A stretch of DNA of 20,781 bases from Paramacrobiotus richtersi (GCA_034698045.1 JAQGAU010001191.1:1-20781); one strand, 5' to 3'; counted from the stretch's first letter, positions 1 to 10,195 are shown. Numbers and translations are program-made. Notes: generated by a model from the sequence alone, not told the origin.

Positions 1-1500
1 GCTGACCTATGGTCACAAAAATTACCAAAAAATAACACTTTCTTAATCAGATTTTATGATCGGTAAATGTCAGTTTTCAAGTCGGGATTCGCACTCCTTC
101 TGGTACCTGACACTGGTGGGTTAAGACGGAACAAGCAAGTCGATCCGGGATGAGTACAGTAAAGTACTGCTTTTTGCGAGATTTGCAGCATGCGCACGTG
201 GACCCAAGTAAGAAATATTTTTAACTTAGAATTAATCGCATGTGTGGCATAAAAAATGCACTACAAAAAAAGCCAACATCTTCGTTAGCTGTGCCTACCG
301 AACATCGCAGCGACGGCAGGAAGGGTCACGAGCATGGCCATTGTTACGATGGGAGCTGCAAGCGGACTGAAACTTGCACAGTTTATAGCTGGGAATTCAC
401 AAACTCTTCACACGCAAAATTGTAGGCTTTCGTCAGGTCTCAATGGCCTCTACACTGAATCTATTGGCTTGTGGGAATCTGTGCATCAGAAGCGAAATAA
501 TAACCTGCAGCGCACCTACTTTCCTGCCGTCTGTCTATGCAGACGAACTTGGCAGAGCTTAAGGCAGCACATGATTTCGTAAACGCAGCATTTTGTCTGC
601 CATTAAACGGTCATAAAAAGTGTAAACAGTACTTGTTGAAATACACCGGTCGCTTTACAATGACATGTACCCACTTTAATCTACTTAAAAGTTGTTTACG
701 ATTGTGAAAAGCGCCTCCGCTATTAAAGTGGATCGTGTTGATGTAAATGTCGTGATATGTTACCCAATGGGAGCAAGGATGAATAATAGCGCGATACTAG
801 ATAACCTTCGCTTGTATTTAAAGTTCAAATCCATCTGTAACGTCTCTGCATGGCGCTTGCGATCTGTACGTACGTACTGTATTTCTTTTGCATCGATGCT
901 TCGTATGCGAACAGGGTAATTTCCATCACTCTGTTCCCTTTGGCCATAGTAAGAAGAAGTTCTTAATCGATGTCCGTTAATTCGCTATGTCATCTCGCAA
1001 ACAACGAAAAATGTTTGGCAATTGTTGGTGTTTTCCTTGTTAGGAGAAAAGCTATATCCTGGTGTAACAGTTGTGTTGTTGCTGCGTACTTTTATACTTT
1101 AATTGATACCTTCAATATTAGATTCCGGAAGCAGTCGGTGACAAACACGCAGCATCAGCGAGGAGCGATCGCCTAGTATTTCTGCCAGCCATATAATTTA
1201 CATAGTGCATGAGTGATCTGCTTGCGAACTAGATTATACTTATTATTAATATTATCATTGATATTACTGTGTCTTGATACAGGTAAAATTCACAATGTTC
1301 GTGTACATTGCAAATGCTGCTCTTTGCATCGTTTTATTAAAAACTGAATTGAATACTTCATTTCGAATTCAAACCTTTATTTTTGTATTGTACTTCTGTT
1401 GTTGAAATTACTTCAACCGCTCAAGAATATAATGGTTAACATAGGCGAAAACTCATATAGACTTCTTATCTATTCATCTACAATATTATAATGCCCGTTA
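1..1500. other. Gene-poor left flank, no supported feature
   Basis: I see no convincing exon here. The open frames are short (under 85 codons), have no recognisable motifs and lack paired splice signals. The N-lobe, juxtamembrane and transmembrane exons that should precede the kinase pseudogene at 1505-3180 were looked for by eye and not found. They are either lost, too diverged to see, or left of the window. The stretch is AT-rich between about 1200 and 1500. Confidence 0.5.
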
Positions 1501-1504
1501 GTTT

Positions 1505-3180
1505 CAGAAACCAGCACAAAAACTGAATTTATGAGATCACCGACGCAGACGCCGATAAGTGTACTTCGTTTGACTACCATAGTCAAACCGAAATAATGCT
1601 GATGTGACAGGGCTGATAATCTCTGCATTTCAAGTAAGCCGGGGAATGGAATATCTTGAACTGAAGGTTGTCATTCATCGCGACTCGGCGGCTAGGAATA
1701 TCCTCGTGATTGCCGCCAAAATTCTCAAAATAGTCGATTTTTGAACGGCCAGAGAAGAAGCTGAATATGTTTTGGAGAGAGACCAGGTTGCTTTGGGAAA
1801 ACAGTTCTGGAGTACAGTTTGTGATCCATGTCCGCATTTTTTAGGTACCACTGCCAGTACGCTGGATGGCTCCGGAGTGTATCCTTTCTGGACACCCAAT
1901 TTTTAAAGCGCGTTCCGACGTGTGGTCCTTTGGCGTAGTCTTGTGGGACATCCTCACTTATGGCGAAATGCCATATGCGCTCGAATTTCCGAATGAAATC
2001 ATTTACGGACAGTTCTGTGAGCTTGTAAAGGCCGGCCATCGCTGGAGCATACCGAACATCTGCCCACCATATGTGAGAGTACATGATTCGTGACTTTGTT
2101 CTCGTTGGCAGGGTCTAAAACCTGGAAGTGGAAACTTCCACTGGACGTTTCCACTGGAAGTGTCAACTTCCAGTCTGGAAGTGTCACTTCCTAAAACCTG
2201 GAACCACTGGCTAAAACATGGAAGTGGAAGTCTAGCAATTCTGAACGGGACTTATGGTCATTAAAATTATCAGACCAAACAGTATTGGTTACGGTTCGAA
2301 GTGAAACTCGCTGGTGAAAAACATTGTTCAGTAAAAACGGCGTCTTTCCAGATACGAAATTAAAGCCCAGAAAAAGTATGAATATGGGGATATCGATAAT
2401 AGCAACACACTGACAGCAACAAACACCGTGGAAAGAGGAACGTTACGTACTTTGTTACCGTCGCACGGAAACCATTGCACCCGTTAATGTTTCCATGCTG
2501 GCAATATGTTAACGCACGTTTAGTTAACTTTTTCTGACGAATGCTGCCAATCTGTAGTCGTGCATAACCAGCCTTCACACCTGCTGGTTTTATCTGCGGC
2601 TTTAGTTTCACTGGGATAAGACAGGAATTCCGTTCCATATGCCGGTATTCGTCAGTTAGTAGAGAAACTTGGGTTACGATTCTAATAATTGTTGGTGCAG
2701 TGCCTGGTTGTGATGCGTAACGGGGTGTCGCGTGAAATCGTTCACACCAAATGTATACTTCTATTTCATCATAATTATGGCTTGTTGTGCTGTCCCTGTA
2801 TAGGGCTGCACTGATTGAAGAATGCTGGTCTTCGAAACCATCAAAATTACCAACGGTCAGCGACCTATGCCGGAAACTGGCAGAGATACTCCCTGTGGAG
2901 ATTCGAGAGCAATATGTAGTGATCGATGCCGTGGATGCGGAGCGGAACAGAGTTTTGTCGACCGAGGCGGAAACCTCCATTTTGTCTGCTGTTTCGAAAG
3001 TAATGCAGAACTGGACCGTTGAAAAGAATGCCTTCGGAGTGGTTTTCTACGCATTGTTAGCTCAGTCGCATGCAATTAAACAATGTTAGAGTAGATTTGA
3101 CACCTGTTGTTTAACGCAAAATTACGCTGCATGCTATATGGGGAAAATAAGTAGCGTCACTTTCTTGCCTGTTAGTAATA
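1505..3180 (+). pseudogene. Receptor tyrosine kinase C-lobe pseudogene (upstream copy)
   Basis: This is a decayed duplicate of the kinase C-lobe at 14260-15165. Recognisable pieces come in the same order: [10 protein letters not shown], then HRDSAARNIL (1676-1699, Leu of HRDLAARN changed to Ser), then IVDF followed by TGA at 1742-1744 where the functional copy has the DFG glycine GGA. The next exon starts at 1845 after a good TTTTTTAG acceptor and reads [11 protein letters not shown] through [12 protein letters not shown] to NICPPY. A final exon near 2804 reads AALIEECWSSKP, but RPTF has become LPTV. The donor that is ATA|GTAAAC in the intact copy is TTGGGAAAA here, so GT is lost, and the later donor and acceptor no longer agree in phase. 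The last intron has grown from about 86 bp to roughly 700 bp. Homology continues into the 3' flank (AATAAA near 3176). The duplication is seen directly; loss of function follows from the stop and splice damage. Confidence 0.85.
2115..2231. repeat. Dense short palindrome cluster in pseudogene intron
   Basis: About 115 bp is built almost entirely from GGAAGTG / CACTTCC words in both orientations, for example TGGAAGTGGAAACTTCCA, GGAAGTGTCAACTTCC and GGAAGTGTCACTTCC. They are punctuated by three direct copies of CTAAAAC(C/A)TGGAA at about 2115, 2191 and 2211. It lies at the left edge of the extra sequence that distinguishes this intron from its short counterpart at 14902-14987. It may be the end of a foldback insertion, but I could not find a matching right end. 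Confidence 0.6.
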
Positions 3181-3836
3181 AAAGTACGAACAGGTACATA
3201 AGATTCCATTGTTTCAGCATTTGCCATTTGTTGCTCACGTGCAGTGCAAAATACGCGAACTTATACGAAAGCGTAAACTTGTTCTAGTTGCTGGTAAATT
3301 GCTCTCGCTGAAGGCGGGCACTGAATGATTGGAGTGAAGGTATTGTTATTAGTAATAGATGCTTTTGAAACGCATAAATGATTCGTCGTGCTACTGCGTA
3401 ATCACAGATTACTATTGAGTTTTTTAACGATAATTGCGTTTCACCTCAAAAGCACACAAAGCGAGCGTATTGTTTCATTTTTGAATGACGGAGAGATAAC
3501 ATCATGTTGCGAAGATATAAATTTTCACTAGCAATGGCTAACGTTATTTCACAACTTGAGAGACATCCATTCGAGACGGAGCCGCAAGCGATGCTATTGC
3601 TACAAAAAATGCTTTGTTTTCCGCCAAAGTACACTATTGTCCGCTTTTAACATTTGCTTCGAATTAGTTGTAACCGTTTACTGCAACCCACCGGATTATT
3701 TTTGAATGCATGCTAGACGTTGCGCCGCATCATACTGCAGCCTCTTATTCATTAATCCAAATAAGAAAATCGAACCATTCACGATCACGCTGTTTCCGTT
3801 AATTTGGATCTCGGTTGCGTTTTCACTGGAGTAGTA
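3181..3836. other. Intergenic gap before ectodomain unit A
   Basis: No exon is supported here. The first part continues the 3'-flank homology with the intact kinase gene to about 3230. The rest should hold the promoter of unit A, but I see no clear TATA box or other core element on the plus strand within about 100 bp of the start codon at 3837. Confidence 0.4.
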
Positions 3837-4917
3837 ATGCTGCTCTTCAGGGAAACGTTTTCACGGATTTGCATTGTGATATATGTCTTCGTTTCCGGTG
3901 AGTATTCTAACCTAAACACGGTGATAAACTTGCATATAAAAGTACAGCAATCAGCATATTAAAGGACAGTAGAATCATGGCGATTGTAAGAACTCCATTT
4001 CACAGCATTCAATTGTCAAACGCCCCATACGTTAAACAACACTGAATCCGGAGTGTCAGACATGTCGACTGCTGCACGTCCAGAAGACAGCACTGATAAC
4101 ACCACAATCATATGGGAACAAGTTTTGACAATTTCCACTCGACCAATGACCAAAGAACAATGTGCACTGCAGCTAAGTGCTAAATGCAGACCAGATTTTT
4201 ACAACCCGGATAAATGCATAGGAGGCAGTCAAGCGCTCACAATTGCTTGTGACATGAAAGCTGATGCGGATGAAATTGGCTGGGTAGCCGTTAATCTCTC
4301 AAAACCGCCAATACGAGCCATTAAAGTCGACATATTTGACGGAAAAGCAGTGACATTCAGTACTTTCGGTGCTATTCGAGAACAAGTAGTCATTTTTGTA
4401 CTGACTGAATGCATTTCAGTGTATACAACGAGCAAACTTTCACAACTAGGATTTTCAACCTTGTTGCATTTTATGTTCGAAAACTGCAATGATATGGTGA
4501 TAAAAAGCACCGATTTCCAGCGATCCAAGAATCTAAGAATAATTAGTTTTCGATACTCCACAATTCGTAATACTGAGGTCAACGCATTTGATAGTCTGTC
4601 CGACTTGCGAATATTGTCATGGGAGTCGGGGCTAGATAATTTGGATAAGCCATGGTCATGGCAACGGCGGGATTATATAAGACGGCTCCACTGTGGCTGT
4701 GAATTTCAGTGGCTGCGGCATTGGTGGAAAAATCATTCGCACTTACTGCATCCGGTCGGTCCGGGTGAAATCTTCAGTATCCCACAATCGTGGATTTCTA
4801 CCGGTTGGACGAAGAACCAGATCTATTTGCCAATTAATTGCTCTGCTGACCCTTTTCCCACTGGACCAAGGCAACTTGACCTTGAGCAAGCTCAGTTTTC
4901 AGTCAACGAACCCAGTT
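3837..4917 (+). CDS. Ectodomain unit A: secreted/extracellular LRR-LRRCT protein segment
   Basis: Two exons. Exon 1 (3837-3897) starts at ATG and encodes a basic-then-hydrophobic signal peptide (RICIVIYVFVS at its core). It ends in a phase-1 GTGAGT donor. Exon 2 starts at 4006 after TTTCACAG and restores the frame (G+CA, Ala). It runs to 4917, where AGT T|GTAAGT is a strong phase-1 donor. The product is about 325 residues: sequons NNT and NTT near the N-terminus, paired cysteines (EQCALQL, KCRPDF, DKC, IAC), degenerate leucine-rich repeats (NLRIISFRYSTIRNT, DLRILS), then an LRRCT-like cap LHCGCEFQWLRHWW with a later INC. It is clearly paralogous to units B and C. I infer that it is the ligand-binding part of a receptor tyrosine kinase whose membrane exon is 12778 or a local one (5270). 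Without splicing, the frame reads on to a stop at 5016-5018 and would give a soluble protein. Confidence 0.8.
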
Positions 4918-5018
4918 GTAAGTCTATAGAGAAAGCTGAAATCTCCCCTGCGGAATATGTCGCACCTTTAGATTTTCGTACACGTATTTTTTCTCGCGTA
5001 AGAAATGCTGGGTTTTGA

Positions 5019-5436
5019 AGGATGGCGAGCGTTCACCTAAACGCATGAAAAAAGGCAATCAGAGCGAAAGCCTCGCTTTAAAATTTCAACCCACTGACTG
5101 ATTCTGCGAGCGCTGAAGCTGCACACTGAATCCCGCTCGGCTGTTATTCGCTTACAATTACTCACCACAAAAATAAGTTGCATCATAAAATTACCGTAAA
5201 CAACAATTCGTAACTTAGTACTGCATAATGCTTAATTCGTCGTTAAAACAATAATGATACAAGCCACAGCGACGCTTCGCGGCGCCGGGCTTGGTTTAAT
5301 GGTCACTGTTTTCTTTGTTCCGTTCTTCTGCTCAAGCCGCAAAGTAATTTTGAGCCTGTTTTCAGTTTTCCGGTGTTCGTTTATGGGCTTGGTACTAATA
5401 CTACTTTCGGTTATACCGCTCATACGTCTGTCGCAT
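5019..5436 (+). other. Flank of unit A with one possible transmembrane exon
   Basis: Mostly featureless. One candidate exon, 5270-5343, follows CCACAG. If joined to the phase-1 donor of unit A it reads TLRGAGLGLMVTVFF and on to FCSSRK, then meets GTAATT in phase 0. This hydrophobic stretch ending in basic residues has the same start and end phases as the real membrane exon at 12778. The acceptor lacks a good pyrimidine tract and no kinase exons follow before unit B, so I hold it only as a possibility. Confidence 0.25.
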
Positions 5437-5645
5437 TGTAACCGCTGAAACTGTCCTGACGAAAAACCCTTCCGCCGGACACTTTCCCCGCAACCGCTAA
5501 AACCGTTCGGAGAGCCGAAGAAACCTCCGCCATAATTTTTGCCCACCCAGAGTTTTCTGTTGCCCTTGGTTATGCAGTCTCACCCGGACACTTTTCCCCA
5601 ATGTGTTCTAGAACCCGAGCACTATCCCCGATGGCTTCCACAGAA
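5437..5645 (+). mobile_element. Truncated foldback DNA element (copy of the 11353-12034 family)
   Basis: Starts TGTAACCGCTGAAACTGTCC and aligns by eye with the left 200 bp of the element at 11353-12034. It includes the secondary internal copy of the terminal motif (CAACCGCTAAAACCGTTCGG), the CCCAGA block, and the first CCGGACACTTTTCCCC units followed by TGTTCTAGAAC. Homology stops near 5645 and no right terminus is visible, so it is a one-ended relic. It has no coding capacity. Confidence 0.7.
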
Positions 5646-5806
5646 CTGCATACACATCGCGGTTGTTTATGGCCGCATGCACTTATTCAGTTAGTCTGAG
5701 CCGGAACGGGCTCGGCCAACTCTGCCTTTGCCGTTTATTTCGCCTTTGCCCTTTTTTTGCCGTTTGACACTTTACCGTGCAGATTGCATTCGTCGTCACC
5801 TACGTT

Positions 5807-6616
5807 TGTGAGCGGCAGTTAGGTCCCCCTGCCAAAATGTCCCCCCGGACACTATTGCCGGGTCCCCTTTGTGACCATAGCCAAAACTGCAGCGCCTGTT
5901 TGGTGACACGCAGGACTTAGGAGGGCGGGCTAAGAAGCAGACCAATCCGAGGACTAATACCAAGCGCTACCACCACCGCCACCGGTGTGACCACCGACAA
6001 ATTGCCCCGAAGCCTGGAGGTGATATTATTGCCGGTAGTAAAGGGGACATTACAGCCATTACCACGGTGGACATTATTGCCGGCAGTACGGGGACATTAT
6101 TGACGGTAGTCCTTACTACCTGCAATAATGTCCCACTTACAACCGGCACTAATGTCCTCCGTAGCACCGGCAATAATGCCCCCCGCAGTACCGGAAATAA
6201 TTTTCCCCTTTCTACCGGCAATAATGTCCCCTTACTCATCTCCACGCCGGCAGTAATGTCACCCGAGTCTAGCCCCGGCAATAATGCCCCCTTTCTAACT
6301 TCATCGCCGGCAATAATGTCACCCGAATTCAATACTGTCACCGGCCTCACCCATAACAACTCCAGCAATAATGTGCCATTAACCGCCGCCGGCAGCGACG
6401 CCTAAATCGGGGCTAAAGTTTGGTGGTGGTTGCACCGGCTGGTGGTAGTAGTGCTTGGTGGCAGTCCTCGAAATGGCCTGGTTTTTACCCAGCCCTCCTG
6501 AGTCCTTCGTGTCACCAAACAGGCGCTGGGGTTGCAGTTTTTGCTGTGGTTACAAAGGGCACGCGACAATAATGCCCGGGGGGACATTTTGGCACGGGGC
6601 ATAATTGGCGGTCACA
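5807..6616. mobile_element. Non-autonomous foldback DNA transposon with target-site duplication
   Basis: Long terminal inverted repeats begin TGTGAGCGGCAGTTAGG on the left (5807) and, on the reverse strand, TGTGACCGCCAATTATG on the right (6616). They stay alignable inward for about 200 bp, sharing TGCCAAAATGTCCCCCC and GCGCCTGTTTGGTGACACG. Both ends are flanked by TACGTT (5801-5806 and 6617-6622), a 6-bp target-site duplication. The centre (about 6020-6380) is an array of a roughly 20-bp motif, CCGGCAATAATGTCCCC. There are about four copies in reverse orientation followed by about nine in forward orientation. No transposase is encoded; open frames here are repeat-driven. Superfamily is uncertain. 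Confidence 0.85.
6020..6380. repeat. Bidirectional motif array inside the foldback element
   Basis: Imperfect copies of CCGGCAATAATGTCCCC are spaced about 24-38 bp apart. Up to about 6115 the copies read as the reverse complement (GGGGACATTATTGCCGG); beyond that point they read forward. The spacers are not conserved between units and the units differ from each other, so this is neither a CRISPR array nor a simple satellite. The switch of orientation continues the symmetry of the flanking inverted repeats. Confidence 0.75.
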
Positions 6617-6622
6617 TACGTT

Positions 6623-7160
6623 TCTATGCTTTGCCTTTGCCGTAATTTGGAAAGTTTGCCATTGCTACTGCACCTTTATTTAAGGTTTAACGTCTCTTTA
6701 GAACTGTTAGGGTGTGTCTGACGTTCAGTTAATTTCAGCGTCTGCCATAATAATATGCGGTTTCTAATGTGTGTATGCTCTGCACAGTTATAATCACTGC
6801 TTAGAACACACAGTACTCACCATCTGAACCAGTGTATTTCGATCTGTGCCATATCTGGATAAGTGCACGTTGCTGGACCTTAAGTGAATAACCTTACAGT
6901 TAGAATTTGCGCAGTACTGTAAAGCATAAGGTGAGCGCTTACTAAGGGGGGCATCCAAGTAATTGCCGGGTAATGCAATACTAGCATGCTATTTTCAGAC
7001 TGAGAAATATGGTTTCGCAGTTCCGCTAAAATGGTATCAAAGTTTTGAAGTTTAAAATGCATTGTAAAACGAAAGCACCGGTTTGGGTCAGTGAAAAAAT
7101 GTTTGTTAGCTAGTGTAATCAGTGTACAGCAACACTAGCTTTGTAAGCGAAACAACTCCA
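6623..7160. other. Intergenic stretch with a GPCR-like vestige
   Basis: No intact gene. The one recognisable item is at about 6890-6990: the sequence containing GTAAAGCATAAGGTGAGCGC resembles 18641-18730. On the minus strand it gives LVSAHLMLYSTAQIL, against LVCAHLTLYSFSQIL in the second copy. This looks like a small shared vestige, perhaps of a GPCR first membrane helix. The rest holds nothing I can support. Confidence 0.4.
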
Positions 7161-8761
7161 ATGATTGTGATCTGCAAGGGCCACTTCGTTGGCATAGTTA
7201 TTCCCTTAAGTATCGGTAAGCGAAGGTAAAGAGCATCTGCCACGATTGCCAATCGTTGTGGGCTACTGCATCAGGAAAACACTGGCGGAGAACTCGCGCT
7301 ACAGCATCACACACAGGACGAGGAATTTGGTCCAACAGGGGCACCCTGGATCGATATCTCATCAGATCTCCCAGGAAACACTGGACATTTACATCTTGGG
7401 GCTGGTGGGTGTCGTTGTTCTGCAGTGGTTGGGCAATCACGGGGCCATGCTGCCCAGGATCCGATGAGGGTTTCTTCTTTCATTTGTGCGCTGGCAATCG
7501 AGTGAACGTTTCTGCAATGAGTGCACTGAACAGCTGTCGTGACCATTCCAGCAAACTGATACGGCAGTAACGCGAGTCGCGCGGGGAAGAGAACGCGGAA
7601 AGACATACATTTTGGACTGCTGAAGCTCTCCCAGTGTCCGAGGAGAGCTCGCTTCTTTCGAGCACTTCGGTGGCTAACCTCTGCGCTAAAAGATCTCAGA
7701 GCCACCTAATGGCGTGAATTACCAAGCGAAATTCTTTGAAAATCCTCTATTGTTCTTCATGTCCAGATCATTAGTCTCTGAAGTTCAAAAATATTAGTAC
7801 GGATTCAGTTAATACGGGTTCTCCGAGAACTTGTCCTATTCTCGAACACAAAAATCACGCTTTCTGATATATTTTACATGCCGGCTGTTATAATCTTGGG
7901 CTTGTACAGATCTCGGGAACGATACAACTGAATGCTCGATTCAGAGCGTCGAGTCTATGCAACCGTTCCCTGGATTTTCCACGGCCGAAATGGAGCAAGA
8001 GCAGTGCGTTCATCAATTCAGTGGAAGCTGCAGACCTCGGTACACTCCAACTAACTGCACAGTCACTCAGCTCTTGGAGATCGATTGTGACAGAACGGCA
8101 GAGTTAAGGGAGATCCATCAGCTGGCTGCTTTCATGTCCTCACCCCCTTTAAGAGCGGTTTCTCTTTCGTTGTATGACGGAAGTTTCCTGACATTTGACA
8201 CGTTTGCTGGAATTCGCAATCAAGTAGTCAGCCTTTCACTCTTCGAATGTGCTACAGTTCACGCGACAGCGACCGTTCATCGACTACAATTGGCTTATAT
8301 CTTACAATTTCAGTTAAACAATTGTTTAGACCTAATCATAAAAAAAGCGGACTTCGAAAAATCAAAAAACCTCAAAATAATAGAATTCCGCAAGACAACA
8401 ATCCAGAATATAGAGTTCGGGACGTTTACTGATCTTACGACTTTGAAGATAATATCCCTAGAACGCGGCCTAGGGAATCCAGCTAGACTTACGCGGCATT
8501 ATCGTGATTATTTGACAAGACTGCATTGTGCGTGCGAGTTTCACTGGTATCGCCGATGGTGGAACAGCAACAACAATCTGCTGACGCGTGCCGAATATTT
8601 CGAACTGATCAGTATTCCAAATGTACTGTATAACGACGAATGGGGGCCGGAAGACGTATATCTGCCTGTTGACTGTACAAACGGTTCACTTCCTGTTGTC
8701 CTTCCCACCTTTAATTACCCGGTTCACACTCAAAGGACGTTCTCTGTCAACGAGCCGAACT
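7161..8761 (+). CDS. Ectodomain unit B: secreted/extracellular LRR-LRRCT protein segment
   Basis: Exon 1 (7161-7215) begins at ATG and encodes a short signal peptide (MIVICKGHFVGIVIPLSI), ending in a phase-1 GTAAGC donor. Exon 2 starts at 7910 after TTGTACAG, restores the frame as Asp (G+AT), and runs to 8761, where AAC T|GTAAGT is a phase-1 donor. The product is about 303 residues with the layout of unit A: sequon NDT, EQCVHQF and GSCRPRY cysteine motifs, a weak LRR region (KNLKIIEFRKTTIQNI, LKIISLERG), and an LRRCT cap LHCACEFHWYRRWW with a later DC. The last coded stretch, TFSVNEPNC, matches FSVNEPSC of unit A. Read-through of the donor stops after two codons (TGT AAG TAA), giving a natural soluble ectodomain. 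The 694-bp first intron contains a retroelement-like remnant. The assignment of exon 1 rests on splice phase and hydrophobicity, not on similarity. Confidence 0.8.
7198..7705 (-). mobile_element. Fossil coding remnant, possibly a retroelement N-terminal region
   Basis: On the minus strand, inside the first intron of unit B, two neighbouring open stretches carry CTHCRNVH (a C-x2-C-x4-H knuckle-like motif) and, further along, HNDWQSWQMLFTFAYRYL. A Cys/His motif followed by a W-x-x-W/L-x-F stretch is seen upstream of the reverse transcriptase in some retroelement proteins. The remnant is broken (at least one break), has no visible ends, and its family (LINE or tyrosine-recombinase type) cannot be decided here. 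It could also be chance open frame. Confidence 0.3.
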
Positions 8762-9557
8762 GTAAGTAAAAGCAATTTCCAAACTTTTTAAAAAAACTCC
8801 ACAGCTTTACAGCCGCAGCTTATATTTTTTGGTACAGAAACACAGTTTTCAGAAACAGACATGAAAATTAGTGTTGAATACCGAGAGCAGCAATTACGCG
8901 CCAAAAACCGTGTATGAAAGAATAGAGAGTACAGCTTGCGCGGCATTACAGTAGTCTGTGTAGGTTGCAATACTTCCGAGTCCCATGTTACTTTGCCTGT
9001 GACTATGGATGTGACAACGTTGACAAACGGTGGAAACTTTTAGATTTTCCGACTACGGCATCGCAAACACTTTTCACAAACAGTTATTATTCCGCAAAAC
9101 CAAAACGATTTGAGAAAACTTAATCAAGTTATTTTTGAAAACGTTTTAGCGATTCTGAACTCGGGAACCTGGAAGGCTTCCACGGTTTGTTCACATCCTG
9201 CAACCCGTAGACAAAGCGTTTATGACACCAAGTACCGTTGCAGCGACGGCAGCACAATGCTGCGCAAGTAGTGTTCTTTGGCCACAGGCCACGCGATTTT
9301 TCGTCGCAATTTCTGGCCTTCGCCATACGTCACTGATTCGTTTACGTGAATATTTTTGATTGTGCTTATCTTTTTCATATTTTTGCGATATTCAGCAGGT
9401 GCTTTTTAAATCCTATGGGGCAGCTAATCTACATTCCTTACCCAGAAACAAAATTTGAGCATTTGAGGGTAAGGCAACATATCACTCTTTGATTTCAAGT
9501 GCATACATGATTGCCAAGGCTCAGATTAAAGCAGTTGGCTGAGCGTTAGAATAATAA
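8762..9557. other. Non-coding stretch between units B and C
   Basis: I see no exon. The signal-peptide and LRR exons expected for unit C were sought here and not found. There is an AATAAA at 9553, but it is too far from unit B to be assigned to it with confidence. Confidence 0.4.
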
Positions 9558-10011
9558 AAAAGTGCGATATTTATCAAGAATAGCACTGTATGGATTTGTG
9601 AAGGAAGAGAACAGTCCGTAACTGTCGGTCGCTCCCAGTGGAGCACTCTGTCTTACGCACTCAATAAATACCCTGTTCCACTTCTGACCTGGACCACCCA
9701 CCATAGCAGAAATAAATGGAAAGGTTGCACTACGGTACAAAAATATTCCATGAGCTATCTGGCAAGAGTACACTGTGGCTGTGACTTCGACTGGTTACGA
9801 CAATGGATTAGGGGGAACTCACAGCTATTACAAAAGGCTGCAGAGGCCCAGATTTACCGAATATCATCATTCTGGGAGAACAAAGAAGTGACCGAACGGC
9901 CACAAAGCAGATTTTCCTTAACAACAAACTGCCATGCTGTCGCACTTCCAGGTGTCAACTCGTCGTACGCTAAATTAATTCAGAAAGAAAAATATGTGGC
10001 CGATCTTTCTG
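9558..10011 (+). CDS. Ectodomain unit C: LRRCT exon of the kinase gene or a truncated third copy
   Basis: The coding signal is clear from about 9750. YLARVHCGCDFDWLRQWI is paralogous to YIRRLHCGCEFQWLRHWW of unit A and YLTRLHCACEFHWYRRWW of unit B, and TTNCHAVALP matches the later Cys position. The exon ends at 10011 in TCT G|GTGAGT, a strong donor in phase 1 exactly as in A and B. The frame is open upstream to 9558, but that part shows no LRR similarity and the true exon start is not determined. The nearest downstream acceptor of matching phase is the membrane exon at 12778 (G+GC, Gly). So C could be the ordinary last extracellular exon of the kinase gene, or a copy that lost its LRR part. 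The terminal NEPxC peptide of A and B is replaced by ADLSG. Confidence 0.6.
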
Positions 10012-10195
10012 GTGAGTTATGCCCTTGGTTCCATGAACGATATTTTGATTTCGGTTTTTGGTCCTGACGCCGTAATGGACACTGTGACCTTTGGGTTTGC
10101 AATGCATTACTGACAGGACTCATCATGGCGACGTGTCCAGATTTTGGGAACATCGGCATGGTTTGCGGCGTTGTTACGGAACTGTATAACATACT

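Noticed and set aside
865-880. TACGTACGTAC palindromes here and at about 12034-12044
   Set aside because: Short self-complementary words; no association with a consistent feature beyond one element edge.
2360-2980. 206-codon minus-strand open frame
   Set aside because: It overlaps the sense kinase pseudogene exon, has no motif, and its start lies antisense to conserved kinase sequence; it is a shadow.
3931-3945. TATAAAAG near unit A
   Set aside because: It falls inside the first intron of unit A, downstream of the start codon.
4229-4582. Minus-strand open frame inside unit A
   Set aside because: It is antisense to a well-supported LRR exon, with no features of its own.
6020-6380. Resemblance to a CRISPR-like repeat array
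   Set aside because: Units are imperfect, switch orientation midway, have irregular spacing, and sit inside a transposon in eukaryotic DNA.
5967-6405. Overlapping open frames on both strands through the motif array
   Set aside because: They are produced by the repeated CCGGCAATAATGTCCCC unit inside a non-coding foldback element.
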